This document shows positions 8,935-17,249 of a stretch of DNA of 64,000 bases, in pieces. Origin of the DNA: Nostoc sp. JL33 (lineage in GTDB: Bacteria; Cyanobacteriota; Cyanobacteriia; Cyanobacteriales; Nostocaceae); NCBI RefSeq assembly GCF_017114985.1, contig NZ_JABXKP010000007.1, forward strand, positions 122,618 through 186,617, given 5' to 3'. Position 1 is the first letter of the stretch. Each line of letters opens with the position of its first letter. The notes under the pieces are model-generated. The model made no database searches, had not been told where the DNA came from, and worked only from the letters and a program-made list of their open reading frames with translations. Made by a program: the position numbers and the translations under genes.

Positions 8935-8986
8935 TCAAAGGAGTCCGAATACAGGAGGCAGTGCGTTGGCTCCTCCTGATTCCTGA

Positions 8987-11692
8987 CTACAGTAAGGTAT
9001 TAACAACTGAAGAAGGTGTGATCCCATTTTGGGAATCGATGACAGTTGTGCCGGGATTTTGTTGGTGTGTCTCTTCCTTTGCTAAACCACGCAACTTAAT
9101 TAACTTAATCGCGCGAGTGACGCTTTCTGGCAAAATTACCACCAGGCTGTTATCTGGAGCCATATCTAAGCCTTTATTTATCGCTTGGGTTTCATCCAGA
9201 ATTGATTCATAGCGGCTATCAGGCTTAACTTGGGTGATGCCTTGAATAATCAACTGGGCGGCTGATCCCCGTAGTCGTCCGCGCGTGTCATCGTCTTCTT
9301 TGATAATGATGTAATCAAAAATTTGTGCTGCTAGTTTCCCCAAAGTAACAAAGTCTTCATCACGGCGATCGCCTGGCCCACCAATTACGCCAATCCGTTG
9401 TCCTGTAGTCCAGTTCCGCACAAAGGAACCTACAGCTTCGTAACTGGCTGCGTTGTGGGCATAGTCCACTAAAGCGTGGTAGTTGCCTAAATTAAATAAA
9501 TTCATCCGTCCCGGTGTTTGGCTAACTGAAGCCCGGAAGGTCTTCAAACCAGCACGAATCTGCTCAATTGTGACGTTCTGCACGAATGCTGCCAAACTTG
9601 CAGCTAAAGCGTTGGCAATCATAAACGGTGCACGTCCGCCCATTGTTAAAGGTATATTTTCTGCTCTTTCTATCCGATGTGTCCAATCACCTTTAACAAT
9701 TGACAAATAGCCATTTTCATATACTGCCGCTACACCGCCCTTTTGGATGTGCTTCCGCACTAATTCCGAGTCGGGATTCATGGTGAAGTAAGCAATATTA
9801 GCCTTAGTTTTTTCTGACATGGCGGCGACGCGGCGATCGTCGGCATTGAGTACCGCATAGCCATCAGGGTATACGGCTTCTGCGACTACGCTCTTAAGGT
9901 TAGCTAGCTGCTCAATGGTATCTATATCGCCGATTCCTAAGTGGTCAGAGGCTACATTCAATACCACACCGACATTTGCGGCTTCAAAGCCCAATCCAGA
10001 GCGGAGAATCCCACCGCGAGCAGTTTCCAATACCGCTACTTCTACTGTCGGATCTTGGAGGATGACCTGGGCACTTTGGGGGCCTGTGTTATCGCCTGCT
10101 TCTACTAAGTAATCACCGATATATGTTCCATCAGTAGTCGTATAACCTACTACTTTTCCAGTCTGTTTATAAATATGTGCTAGTAGTCGGGTAGTAGTGG
10201 TTTTGCCATTAGTGCCCGTAATGCTGAGGATGGGAATTTGGCTAGATTGCTCGTTAGGGAACAGCATATCTATCACTGCGCCAGCGACGTTGCGGGGGAT
10301 GCCCACACTTGGAGCAACGTGCATTCGGAAGCCGGGAGCGGCGTTAACTTCGACAATTACGCCATCCACTTCCCGCAGAGGACGGCTAATATCTGTGGTG
10401 ACAATATCGAGTCCGGCGATATCCAAACCGATAATCTTCACTACCCGTTGTGCCAACCAAAGATTTTCTGGGTGAATTTCATCGGTACGGTCTACGGCGC
10501 TACCACCTGTACTCAAGTTTGCTGTTGCCCTGAGATAACAAATAGTACCCTTGGGTGGCACGCTATTTAGGGTGTAGCCTTGCCTTTCTAGCAGCTGGTA
10601 GCTGGTGCGGTCTAGTTCAATTTTGGTCAGGACGTTATCATGTCCTTCACCGCGATTTGGGTCAAGGTTTGTTTCCTCAATCAGTTCGGCGATCGTGGAT
10701 CTGCCGTTGCCAATCACATGAGCTGGGACGCGTTCGGCTACTGCTACGAGTTTGCCATTTACCACCAGTACCCTGTGGTCGCGCCCAACGTAATATCTTT
10801 CGACAATAATTGAACGGGAAACTTGTCTGGCAGCTTCGTATCCGGCTTCAGCTTCTTCCCAAGTTCTGATATCAATGGTGATCCCACGTCCATGATTGCC
10901 ATCCAGGGGCTTGATGACGATGGGATAGCCGCCAACGTATTCAATAGCTTGTTCCAAATCGTCTAAGAAGTTGATCACTGTACCTCTGGGTACTGGCGCA
11001 CCAGCCGCCGCGAGGATGCGTTTAGTCGCTTCTTTATCGCAAGCTAGTTCTACGCCTAGAATGCTGGTGTTGTCCGTCATTGTGGCCTGCATCCGCTTCT
11101 GGTTCACGCCGTAGCCTAGCTGAATCAAAAAGCGGGCTTCCAGAGACATCCAAGGAATACCTCTTTTTTCTGCTTCTTTGATGATCGCTTCTGTGGAAGG
11201 GCCTAAGGAAGCATCACGGGTGAAGTCTTTCAGGTCTTGGATATCTTGCTCTAGTTCTGCTTTGGGATAACGGCCTCGATCAACGATACTCTGGCACAGG
11301 CGCACTGCGGCTCGTCCAGCGTAACGTCCCGCTTCCTCGTTCAGGTACTCGATCACTACTTGGAAAATTCCGGGTGTGGCTGTTTCGCGGGTGCGACCAA
11401 AGCCGACATGCATACCAGCTAATTCCTGGAGTTCTAGGGCTACGTGTTCCACTATGTGACCGATCATAGTGCCTTCTTTGACTCGCATCAAAAAACCACC
11501 ACGACAGCCAGGCGAACAATAGTGACCCTCCAGACTCGGCAGCGCCTCAACTAATCCTTCATAAAAGCCAGGGATTTCATTCGAGGGTGTCTCGCCAAGG
11601 GTTTCTAAATCGAGGCGCATGACGATCAACTTGTGGCGTCGAATGCTCCAATAGTTTGGGCCGCGTAAGGTCTGGATCTTGAGGATTCTCAT
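8987..11692 (-). CDS. cphA: Cyanophycin synthetase
   Basis: CphA polymerises aspartate and arginine into the nitrogen reserve cyanophycin, using ATP. The 901-residue product has the standard three-part structure: an N-terminal domain (MRILKIQTLRGPNYWSIRRH), an ATP-grasp domain (residues about 220-470, with YPIVIKPLDGNHGRGITI), and a C-terminal Mur-ligase-like domain with its P-loop SITGTNGKTTTTRLL near residue 490. The start at 11692 is preferred to a start 10 codons upstream, because known CphA proteins begin MRILKIQ. It lies 174 bases downstream of cphB on the same strand, the usual cphB-cphA order. Confidence 0.97.
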   Translation of the reverse strand: MRILKIQTLRGPNYWSIRRHKLIVMRLDLETLGETPSNEIPGFYEGLVEALPSLEGHYCSPGCRGGFLMRVKEGTMIGHIVEHVALELQELAGMHVGFGRTRETATPGIFQVVIEYLNEEAGRYAGRAAVRLCQSIVDRGRYPKAELEQDIQDLKDFTRDASLGPSTEAIIKEAEKRGIPWMSLEARFLIQLGYGVNQKRMQATMTDNTSILGVELACDKEATKRILAAAGAPVPRGTVINFLDDLEQAIEYVGGYPIVIKPLDGNHGRGITIDIRTWEEAEAGYEAARQVSRSIIVERYYVGRDHRVLVVNGKLVAVAERVPAHVIGNGRSTIAELIEETNLDPNRGEGHDNVLTKIELDRTSYQLLERQGYTLNSVPPKGTICYLRATANLSTGGSAVDRTDEIHPENLWLAQRVVKIIGLDIAGLDIVTTDISRPLREVDGVIVEVNAAPGFRMHVAPSVGIPRNVAGAVIDMLFPNEQSSQIPILSITGTNGKTTTTRLLAHIYKQTGKVVGYTTTDGTYIGDYLVEAGDNTGPQSAQVILQDPTVEVAVLETARGGILRSGLGFEAANVGVVLNVASDHLGIGDIDTIEQLANLKSVVAEAVYPDGYAVLNADDRRVAAMSEKTKANIAYFTMNPDSELVRKHIQKGGVAAVYENGYLSIVKGDWTHRIERAENIPLTMGGRAPFMIANALAASLAAFVQNVTIEQIRAGLKTFRASVSQTPGRMNLFNLGNYHALVDYAHNAASYEAVGSFVRNWTTGQRIGVIGGPGDRRDEDFVTLGKLAAQIFDYIIIKEDDDTRGRLRGSAAQLIIQGITQVKPDSRYESILDETQAINKGLDMAPDNSLVVILPESVTRAIKLIKLRGLAKEETHQQNPGTTVIDSQNGITPSSVVNTLL

Positions 11693-11866
11693 GGGAATAG
11701 GTAGATGGAGATTCGGAACCAAAATTCTAGTTTCTTACTGTAATTGACCGCTAAACTGTTCATTGCAAACAGTTTTTTCTTTTTACATGGTATTCTTATC
11801 ATTTTTCTACGGTAAGAAATAATAAATGTGCGGTCAACTCAGTGTAACCTCAGATACTCTATCCCG

Positions 11867-12730
11867 TCAGCTGGAGATTCGGTGTACAGCAGGCAATACA
11901 GTGCGCTGATACAAGTGGAAGCGATCGCCGTAGCTGAGGATATGGAGACGTAAATTATGCACGGTTAATGGTTCATTAGCACCGACATGGGGTTCGTTGG
12001 TGTGGGTGAGTTCGGTGGGATCGACAATGGTAACACTGCCTTTACCCATAACTTGTAGCCAACCATCCCGTTCAAACACAGCACAAGTATCTTCGTCAAT
12101 CCCAATACCTAAGCGATCGGGATGGGCTGCGATCGCACTAATTAGTCGCCCCATACGATTACGGTTGTGAAAGTGTTGGTCAACGATTACTTCTGGAATA
12201 AATCCCAAACCCGTTGCCATATCGACTAGGGAACGATTTGGCGACTCTCCACTACCGCCGCCAGCAATCATATGATGCCCCATCACTGCCGCTCCTGCAC
12301 TGGTGCCTGCTAACGTCAGTTGCCCCGCTCTCACTCGCTGTCGAATAATTTCCATTGCTGGCGTATCTGCCAATACGCCACACAGACGCAGCTGGTCTCC
12401 TCCTGTCAAAAATACCCCACTACAGGCTTCTAAGGATGCTTTGATCTGGGAGGCTTCACACTGTTCCCGTTCGCGGATGTCTAAAATCTCTACCTTTTGG
12501 GCACCCATTTCTTCAAAAATGCGAATATAGCGACCACCGATGATCGCGGGTTCGCGAGAGGCAGATGGAATAATTGTAATATAAGCCTTACTAGCACCAG
12601 CACGTCCAAAAAAAGTTCGTAGGATTTCGCGCCCATGAACTTTATCTTCTGCGCCTCCGATAACCAGAACGGCGGTTTTTGTTGCTTGGGGTGTCCTCAT
12701 TTCTAGCGATTTAGCTTGTAATTGCGGCAT
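11867..12730 (-). CDS. cphB: Cyanophycinase
   Basis: CphB is an exopeptidase of family S51 that releases beta-Asp-Arg dipeptides from cyanophycin. The nucleophile-elbow motif LAGTSAGAAVMG holds the catalytic Ser. FLTGGDQLRL and the substrate-site stretch SGESPNRSLVDMATGLGF are also typical. The ATG at 12730 (MPQLQAKSLEMRTPQ) is chosen because AGGAG lies just upstream of it, giving 287 residues. The gene is upstream of cphA and probably co-transcribed with it. A long leader of over 400 bases and an NtcA-type box at 13159 suggest nitrogen control, which is inference. Confidence 0.96.
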   Translation of the reverse strand: MPQLQAKSLEMRTPQATKTAVLVIGGAEDKVHGREILRTFFGRAGASKAYITIIPSASREPAIIGGRYIRIFEEMGAQKVEILDIREREQCEASQIKASLEACSGVFLTGGDQLRLCGVLADTPAMEIIRQRVRAGQLTLAGTSAGAAVMGHHMIAGGGSGESPNRSLVDMATGLGFIPEVIVDQHFHNRNRMGRLISAIAAHPDRLGIGIDEDTCAVFERDGWLQVMGKGSVTIVDPTELTHTNEPHVGANEPLTVHNLRLHILSYGDRFHLYQRTVLPAVHRISS

Positions 12731-13158
12731 TGTGTTTCTCCTGTCAACAACTTCAGGTGAATTTAACAAGGTTCAGAAGCAGCCATGATTTTTGCGCTTT
12801 GCAACTTTCGAGAGGACACTTTTTGGAAGTTTGGAACTGGATCAGGCACTCTCCAAATTCTCGCTTAATGCTCGCGTTACCTCTGTCTAAACATGTTCGT
12901 TCCCATTCCTCAAAGCCAGCGCCTTGTTTTTCACCTGTCCACTTGCAGCAGGGCAAAATAGTCTTTAGGGGGCTAGATTCCTGCTCTAGGGTTGGGGACG
13001 AGCAGATAAGACTATGCTTTTTTCTGAGGCTGGCTCGATGCATCCTGGAAGTTGTTAACTTGATATGATTATTAATTTAAATGTAGTTGTCACAACATTT
13101 AAACATAAATTAAGTAATTAGAAAAACTTTTGATTCCATCTAAAATCCAAGAGGTCTG
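12731..13158. other. Long upstream region of the cphB-cphA operon
   Basis: No convincing gene was found. A 96-codon minus-strand frame at 12753-13043 has no recognisable motif and overlaps the likely leader of cphB. The stretch is less AT-rich up to about 13050 and then very AT-rich up to 13130, which would suit promoters for the minus-strand operon. Confidence 0.5.
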
Positions 13159-13172
13159 GTAGTTTTAGATAC
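13159..13172. promoter_or_regulatory. Candidate NtcA-binding site (GTA-N8-TAC)
   Basis: The 14-mer GTAGTTTTAGATAC matches the consensus GTAN8TAC of NtcA, the global nitrogen regulator of cyanobacteria. It lies between the divergent cphB (start 430 bases away) and trmD (start 98 bases away). Cyanophycin genes in Anabaena are known to respond to nitrogen status, so control of cphBA is the likelier target. No perfect -10 element at the canonical spacing was found on either side. Confidence 0.5.
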
Positions 13173-13269
13173 TATTGATAAAGTTTAAGTGGAGTTTGAC
13201 CCGACCTTGGCTTGATGGTGTTTGCTAGACATTCAAATTTAAGATTAGTGTCCTCGAATACGAATAACT

Positions 13270-13965
13270 GTGCGCTTTGATATAGTTACGCTTTTTCCTG
13301 ACTGTTTTAACTCTGTTCTCAATTCTGGGCTACTCGGTAAAGCCTTAGCCAAACAGATTGCCGAAGTGCATCTGGTTAACCCACGGGACTTTACCACTGA
13401 CAAGCACCGAAAGGTAGATGATGAACCCTACGGCGGCGGCGTTGGGATGCTAATGAAGCCAGAACCTATTTTTAGCGCTGTGGAGTCGCGCCCGATTCTA
13501 CCCCGAAGAGAAGTAATTTTGATGAGTCCACAGGGTCAAACGATCAATCAACCTCTTTTGAAAGAATTGGCGACAAATTATGACCAGTTAGTAGTTATTT
13601 GCGGGCATTACGAAGGAGTGGATGAGAGGGTGCTGCATTTGGTAACCCGTGAACTATCTTTAGGGGATTTTATTCTGACTGGTGGAGAAATTCCAGCAAT
13701 GGCTTTGATTAATGGCGTAGTGCGGCTCTTACCTGGAACTGTCGCCAAAACTGAGTCCCTCATAGCAGAAAGTTTTGAGGAAGGGTTATTGGACTATCCC
13801 CAATATACTCGTCCTGCCAATTTTCGCGGTTTGAAAGTGCCTGATGTCTTGCTCAGTGGGAATCACGCAGCGATCGCGCGGTGGCGTTACGAACAACAAA
13901 TTCAAAGAACAAGCGATCGCCGCCCTGATCTACTAGAAAAATGGCAAGGAGGGGAGCAGGGATAG
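13270..13965 (+). CDS. trmD: tRNA (guanine-N1)-methyltransferase
   Basis: TrmD methylates G37 next to the anticodon of several tRNAs and prevents +1 frameshifts. The 231-residue protein begins MRFDIVTLFPDCF, a family signature, which supports the GTG start at 13270. Other SPOUT-family trefoil-knot motifs are visible: CGHYEGVDERV and LSLGDFILTGGEIPAMALI. The C-terminus ends RTSDRRPDLLEKW as in homologues. There is no rpsP, rimM or rplS neighbour, so the gene is outside the classical operon. Confidence 0.96.
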   Translation: MRFDIVTLFPDCFNSVLNSGLLGKALAKQIAEVHLVNPRDFTTDKHRKVDDEPYGGGVGMLMKPEPIFSAVESRPILPRREVILMSPQGQTINQPLLKELATNYDQLVVICGHYEGVDERVLHLVTRELSLGDFILTGGEIPAMALINGVVRLLPGTVAKTESLIAESFEEGLLDYPQYTRPANFRGLKVPDVLLSGNHAAIARWRYEQQIQRTSDRRPDLLEKWQGGEQG

Positions 13966-14122
13966 GAAAGCACAGGGAGCAGCTTTCAAGGCTAGGTATT
14001 TAAAAAAGGGGCAGAATGTTTTACTCCACTACTATCTGGGATTTTAAGTCTTTGGCCAGAAGCCAAAAAACCTTTAGCATTAGCGGCCGATGCATCAACT
14101 TTGAGCGTATTTAGTCATATCT

Positions 14123-14213
14123 AGGACTTACGCAAAATATCTCTGAAACTCTGATTTCTCCGTGTCCTCTGCGCCTCTGTGGTTCGTAATTCCGTAACTC
14201 GTGCGTAAGTCCT
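14123..14213. mobile_element. 91-bp MITE-like element with AGGACTTACGCA inverted ends
   Basis: The element begins AGGACTTACGCA (14123-14134) and ends with the exact inverse TGCGTAAGTCCT (14202-14213). The same terminal sequence bounds the larger insertion sequence at 21778-22397. A non-coding interior and short length make it a miniature, non-autonomous relative. No clear target duplication is visible. It sits between trmD and psbD. Confidence 0.7.
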
Positions 14214-14602
14214 AATATCAATGAAACTGTAGCAGCAGATTGGTTTGTAATTGTCACCGGGGATTCTTGATTATTAAAGCTGCTGTGCTGTACTTAATCG
14301 CCTTCCACTACCTCTAGGTGGTTTTTTCCCTGAGCCTTGGCAAAGTTTCACTTCACAACTTCATGTCTCTCAAATCACCCTCTCTACTGCCTGACTTTTA
14401 AATACCTACCCTTGAAAGCCTACTCCCTCTGCCCCCGGACTATTTTTTTGACCTCATCTAGAGCAAAAATTAATTTTTATGACAAATCCCCTAGAAAAAT
14501 TAGCGATTTGCACCTAATATGATTAAAGGTATGTAAAAAATTGTAAACTAGGTTAAGAACCCAGTTAACTTTCTGCTTATAGAAGGTTTTTATATAGCCA
14601 TC
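14214..14602. other. Upstream region of psbD
   Basis: No gene is supported. A 61-codon frame at 14337-14522 has no motif. AT-rich sequence from about 14500 onward leads into the psbD promoter region. Confidence 0.5.
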
Positions 14603-14608
14603 TATAAT
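14603..14608 (+). promoter_or_regulatory. Possible -10 element of psbD
   Basis: TATAAT lies 44 bases before the psbD start codon. No good -35 hexamer is found 16-18 bases upstream, which would fit an activator-dependent promoter, but this is weak evidence. GGAG at 14637-14640 is the likely ribosome-binding site. Confidence 0.4.
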
Positions 14609-14651
14609 ACAGATACAACCTGTACTTATAACCATTTGGAGATTTGCTCTC

Positions 14652-15707
14652 ATGACCATCGCAGTTGGACGCGCCCCCAGTAGAGGGTGGTTTGACGTTC
14701 TAGACGACTGGCTCAAGCGCGATCGCTTCGTATTCGTAGGTTGGTCAGGGATATTATTATTCCCCTGCGCCTTCCTAGCACTAGGCGGTTGGCTGACCGG
14801 CACCACCTTCGTCACCTCTTGGTACACCCACGGATTAGCTTCCTCCTATTTAGAAGGTGCTAACTTCCTGACAGTGGCAGTATCCACCCCTGCCGACAGC
14901 ATGGGACATTCCCTATTGCTGTTGTGGGGCCCAGAAGCCCAAGGCGACCTCACCCGTTGGTTCCAACTGGGTGGCTTGTGGCCATTCGTAGCCCTGCACG
15001 GAGCCTTCGGTTTGATTGGCTTCATGTTGCGGCAATTTGAAATTGCGCGTCTAGTAGGTATCCGTCCTTACAACGCCCTGGCCTTCTCTGCCCCGATTGC
15101 GGTATTCGTCAGCGTATTCCTGATGTACCCCTTGGGACAATCAAGCTGGTTCTTTGCACCCAGCTTTGGCGTAGCGGCAATTTTCCGGTTCCTGTTATTC
15201 CTGCAAGGCTTCCACAACTGGACACTCAACCCCTTCCACATGATGGGTGTTGCTGGGGTATTGGGTGGTGCTTTATTGTGCGCGATTCACGGTGCCACAG
15301 TCGAAAATACCTTGTTTGAAGACGGTGATGGTGCTAACACCTTCCGCGGCTTCAATCCAACCCAGTCGGAAGAAACCTACTCAATGGTGACGGCAAACCG
15401 TTTCTGGTCACAGATTTTCGGTATTGCCTTCTCTAACAAGCGCTGGTTGCACTTCTTCATGTTGTTCGTGCCAGTCACAGGTTTGTGGATGAGCGCCGTC
15501 GGCATCGTCGGTTTAGCACTCAACCTGCGAGCTTATGATTTCGTTTCCCAAGAATTACGGGCGGCGGAAGACCCGGAGTTTGAAACCTTCTATACCAAAA
15601 ACATTTTGCTGAATGAGGGTATCCGCGCCTGGATGGCTCCTCAAGATCAACCCCACGAACAATTTGTATTCCCTGAGGAAGTTCTACCTCGCGGTAACGC
15701 TCTCTAA
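14652..15707 (+). CDS. psbD: Photosystem II reaction centre protein D2
   Basis: D2 forms the PSII reaction-centre heterodimer with D1 in the thylakoid membrane and binds P680 chlorophyll, pheophytin, the non-heme iron and plastoquinone QA. The 351-residue protein begins [20 protein letters not shown] and ends [10 protein letters not shown], as expected for full-length D2. The usual psbD-psbC overlap is absent: no CP43 frame begins inside or after the 3' end, and a strong terminator follows at 15827. This is therefore probably the second, monocistronic copy (psbD2/psbDII) that cyanobacteria carry for stress or high light. That role is inference. Confidence 0.97.
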   Translation: MTIAVGRAPSRGWFDVLDDWLKRDRFVFVGWSGILLFPCAFLALGGWLTGTTFVTSWYTHGLASSYLEGANFLTVAVSTPADSMGHSLLLLWGPEAQGDLTRWFQLGGLWPFVALHGAFGLIGFMLRQFEIARLVGIRPYNALAFSAPIAVFVSVFLMYPLGQSSWFFAPSFGVAAIFRFLLFLQGFHNWTLNPFHMMGVAGVLGGALLCAIHGATVENTLFEDGDGANTFRGFNPTQSEETYSMVTANRFWSQIFGIAFSNKRWLHFFMLFVPVTGLWMSAVGIVGLALNLRAYDFVSQELRAAEDPEFETFYTKNILLNEGIRAWMAPQDQPHEQFVFPEEVLPRGNAL

Positions 15708-15826
15708 GAATTAAAAGCCGACCATGACTTGAATCAGGGTTGTGGTTGCCCAAAATTGACACCACCCAGATTAAATATCTCCTTGTAATAAGCCAATAAA
15801 GTGTCAATATTCCCCATTCTCTAGTG

Positions 15827-15858
15827 ATCTCCCACCAAAAGGTGGGGGATTTTTTTTG
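15827..15858 (+). terminator. Rho-independent terminator of psbD
   Basis: ATCTCCCACC (15827-15836) pairs with GGTGGGGGAT (15841-15850) across an AAAA loop, with one G-T wobble. A run of eight T follows. It ends the psbD transcript about 120 bases after the stop codon and separates it from the structured RNA downstream. Confidence 0.92.
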
Positions 15859-15890
15859 TATATGGTTAATATCTTTAAATTTGTGTTATC

Positions 15891-16197
15891 TTAGGTGAAG
15901 GTGATAAACCCAGAGTAAATGCTCTGCCCTTTGAAAACTAAGACCGCTTAGGCAATAAGGAGGTGATGCCCATGATAGAAAGTAGTAAATCCATGGGTCA
16001 TCAGGTTGCAGTTAGCCGGCTGTGTGCCGGGGCTGTTCTCTAAAAGTTAGCCTTAGTCATCTTTGAGATACTAAGTTAGCTCAAGTAGCTAGGCAAGCTC
16101 GGAGTTCCTTCCGGCAGTCTGGTTGCAACCTGAAGACCCGCTAGACCGCTCTGATTTAGATCAACTGATCCAAATCAGAGCGGATAGTTTTTTATAG
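15891..16197 (+). ncRNA. Standalone structured RNA, candidate HEARO / IscB omega-RNA
   Basis: About 300 bases fold into many nested stems. The hairpin at 15911-15926 is CAGAG/CTCTG. The central helix pairs GGGTC (15995-15999) plus CAGGTTGCA (16002-16010) with TGCAACCTG (16124-16132) plus GACCC (16135-16139). AGCCGGC (16014-16020) folds on GCCGGGGCT (16026-16034), and CTTAGT (16052-16057) on ACTAAG (16070-16075). A terminator closes it at 16146-16194. From memory the conserved core resembles HEARO, the guide RNA of IscB nucleases in cyanobacteria, whose elements are reported to sit 5' of ATGA or GTGA; here GTGA follows at 16198. No IscB gene is nearby. The family name is tentative, but the structure is directly visible. 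Confidence 0.6.
16146..16194 (+). terminator. Terminator of the structured RNA
   Basis: CCGCTCTGATTT (16146-16157) pairs perfectly with AAATCAGAGCGG (16172-16183). The loop itself contains GATCA/TGATC, which extends the stem. ATAG and a run of six T follow. It is one of the strongest intrinsic terminators in the window, and it isolates the RNA from the pterin dehydratase gene. Confidence 0.92.
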
Positions 16198-16429
16198 GTG
16201 ATTTTTGTTTTATTCAACGCTTGCTTTTAAAACTTAGATGGCAATGCCTATGGTTTTTCCTAGCCAACGCCTTTAAGTTTTGTTAAAAAGAAAAATATTT
16301 TGGCTCAAACCTTGGCAACTGATTCAGATGTGAACAATAGCGTCTATCTACCAAGTCTGATTTAAATATACACATACGCATTCTGTCTAGTTTATCCTCC
16401 GATCCTTTCTCCGTGGAGAATAAAAGGGG

Positions 16430-16450
16430 TTTGCCTTTGTCAAAGGCAAA
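16430..16450 (+). promoter_or_regulatory. Perfect 21-bp palindrome in the leader of the pterin dehydratase gene
   Basis: TTTGCCTTTG and CAAAGGCAAA flank a single T. The palindrome ends 33 bases before the ATG of the next gene. It could be an operator for a dimeric regulator or an RNA hairpin near the ribosome-binding site. No specific regulator is proposed. Confidence 0.5.
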
Positions 16451-16483
16451 ATGTAACAAACATATAACTAGGAATTTTTTAAT

Positions 16484-16765
16484 ATGGCACAACTACTCAC
16501 CGAAGCGGAAATTCAAGAACAGGCAAAAGTTCTGTCAGGTTGGACTGTTGAAGACTCTAAGTTGCAGATTAGCCGCACATTCAAGGATTTTATCCAAGCA
16601 ATTGAGTTTGTAAATAAACTGGTGGAGCCGGCTGAATCGGCAGGACATCATCCAGATATAGAGATTTCCTACAATAAAGTAAAGATTATACTCACAACAC
16701 ATGATGCAGGTGGGTTGACGCCAGCAGACTTTGATTTAGCACGGGTGATTGCCAAAATCAACTAA
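16484..16765 (+). CDS. 4a-hydroxytetrahydrobiopterin dehydratase (PCD/DCoH)
   Basis: The enzyme dehydrates 4a-hydroxytetrahydropterins to quinonoid dihydropterin and so recycles pterin cofactors. The 93-residue length and motif order match the family: FVNKLVEPAESAGHHPDIEI, with the active-site His pair, then SYNKVKIILTTHDAGGLTPA with the third conserved His. The gene stands alone between the structured RNA and the porin. In organisms without aromatic amino acid hydroxylases these proteins often have other or unknown partners, and no such hydroxylase is in view here. Confidence 0.93.
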   Translation: MAQLLTEAEIQEQAKVLSGWTVEDSKLQISRTFKDFIQAIEFVNKLVEPAESAGHHPDIEISYNKVKIILTTHDAGGLTPADFDLARVIAKIN

Positions 16766-16782
16766 GTGATTTCTTCTGATAT

Positions 16783-16886
16783 CTTGCACTATGCGGGCTA
16801 CCCTGCCAGAAGGCTTTGCCTAATTTTATATAGCCGAGCCAGTGTGTTCTAACTGGTGTGCGATTTCTAATAGGACTAAGTGCAAG
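16783..16886. repeat. 104-bp segment bounded by CTTGCACT inverted repeats
   Basis: CTTGCACT at 16783-16790 and its inverse AGTGCAAG at 16879-16886 bound a non-coding segment. Similar flanking bases extend the match imperfectly (ATCTTGCACTATG against TTCTTGCACTTAG). It may be a tiny MITE or an ordinary inverted repeat. No second copy was found in this window. Confidence 0.4.
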
Positions 16887-17019
16887 AAGTGATTTTTCCT
16901 GACAAGCTGCTAAGTGTCTAAAGCTTTGAGTAAATAGGGAGCGAATCCCCTAAACCGTACTCCCTACTTAGATATTTACATAAGTATGTGTGACAGTTAT
17001 TAAGGCGATCGGTTCAATG

Positions 17020-17047
17020 TTGCCATATAGATCAGATGTTTTATAAT
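17020..17047 (+). promoter_or_regulatory. Candidate sigma-70 promoter of the porin gene
   Basis: TTGCCA (17020-17025) and an exact TATAAT (17042-17047) are separated by 16 bases. The start codon is about 200 bases downstream, which leaves a long leader. AGGAG at 17236-17240 is the ribosome-binding site. Confidence 0.55.
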
Positions 17048-17249
17048 GTTATGATATGAACATATGTTTTTGCATAAGTTAATCAGATAAGTTTTTAACC
17101 CTAAGTTAATCGTTTATTAGCTTTGCAAAAACTAAAATTGTAGTAGTGGCAAGTATGCCTCATTGAAAGGTTTCATTGAGATATCGCATTTTTGAGAATT
17201 AAGTGCAACGAAGCCAATTATCTAAACAAGGTGTGAGGAGTAAAGGAAA

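Noticed and set aside
12753..13043. 96-codon minus-strand frame upstream of cphB
   Set aside because: No domain, no ribosome-binding site and overlap with the probable leader of the cph operon.
15891..16197. Structured RNA as tmRNA, RNase P RNA, SRP RNA or a cobalamin riboswitch
   Set aside because: The diagnostic conserved sequences of those RNAs (such as the tRNA-like T-arm of tmRNA or the GAGGAAAGTC of RNase P RNA) are absent, and no B12 gene follows.
15891..16197. Structured RNA as 6S RNA
   Set aside because: 6S RNA is one long rod of about 180 bases with a central bubble; here there are several separate hairpins enclosed in a long-range helix. This was not formally excluded.
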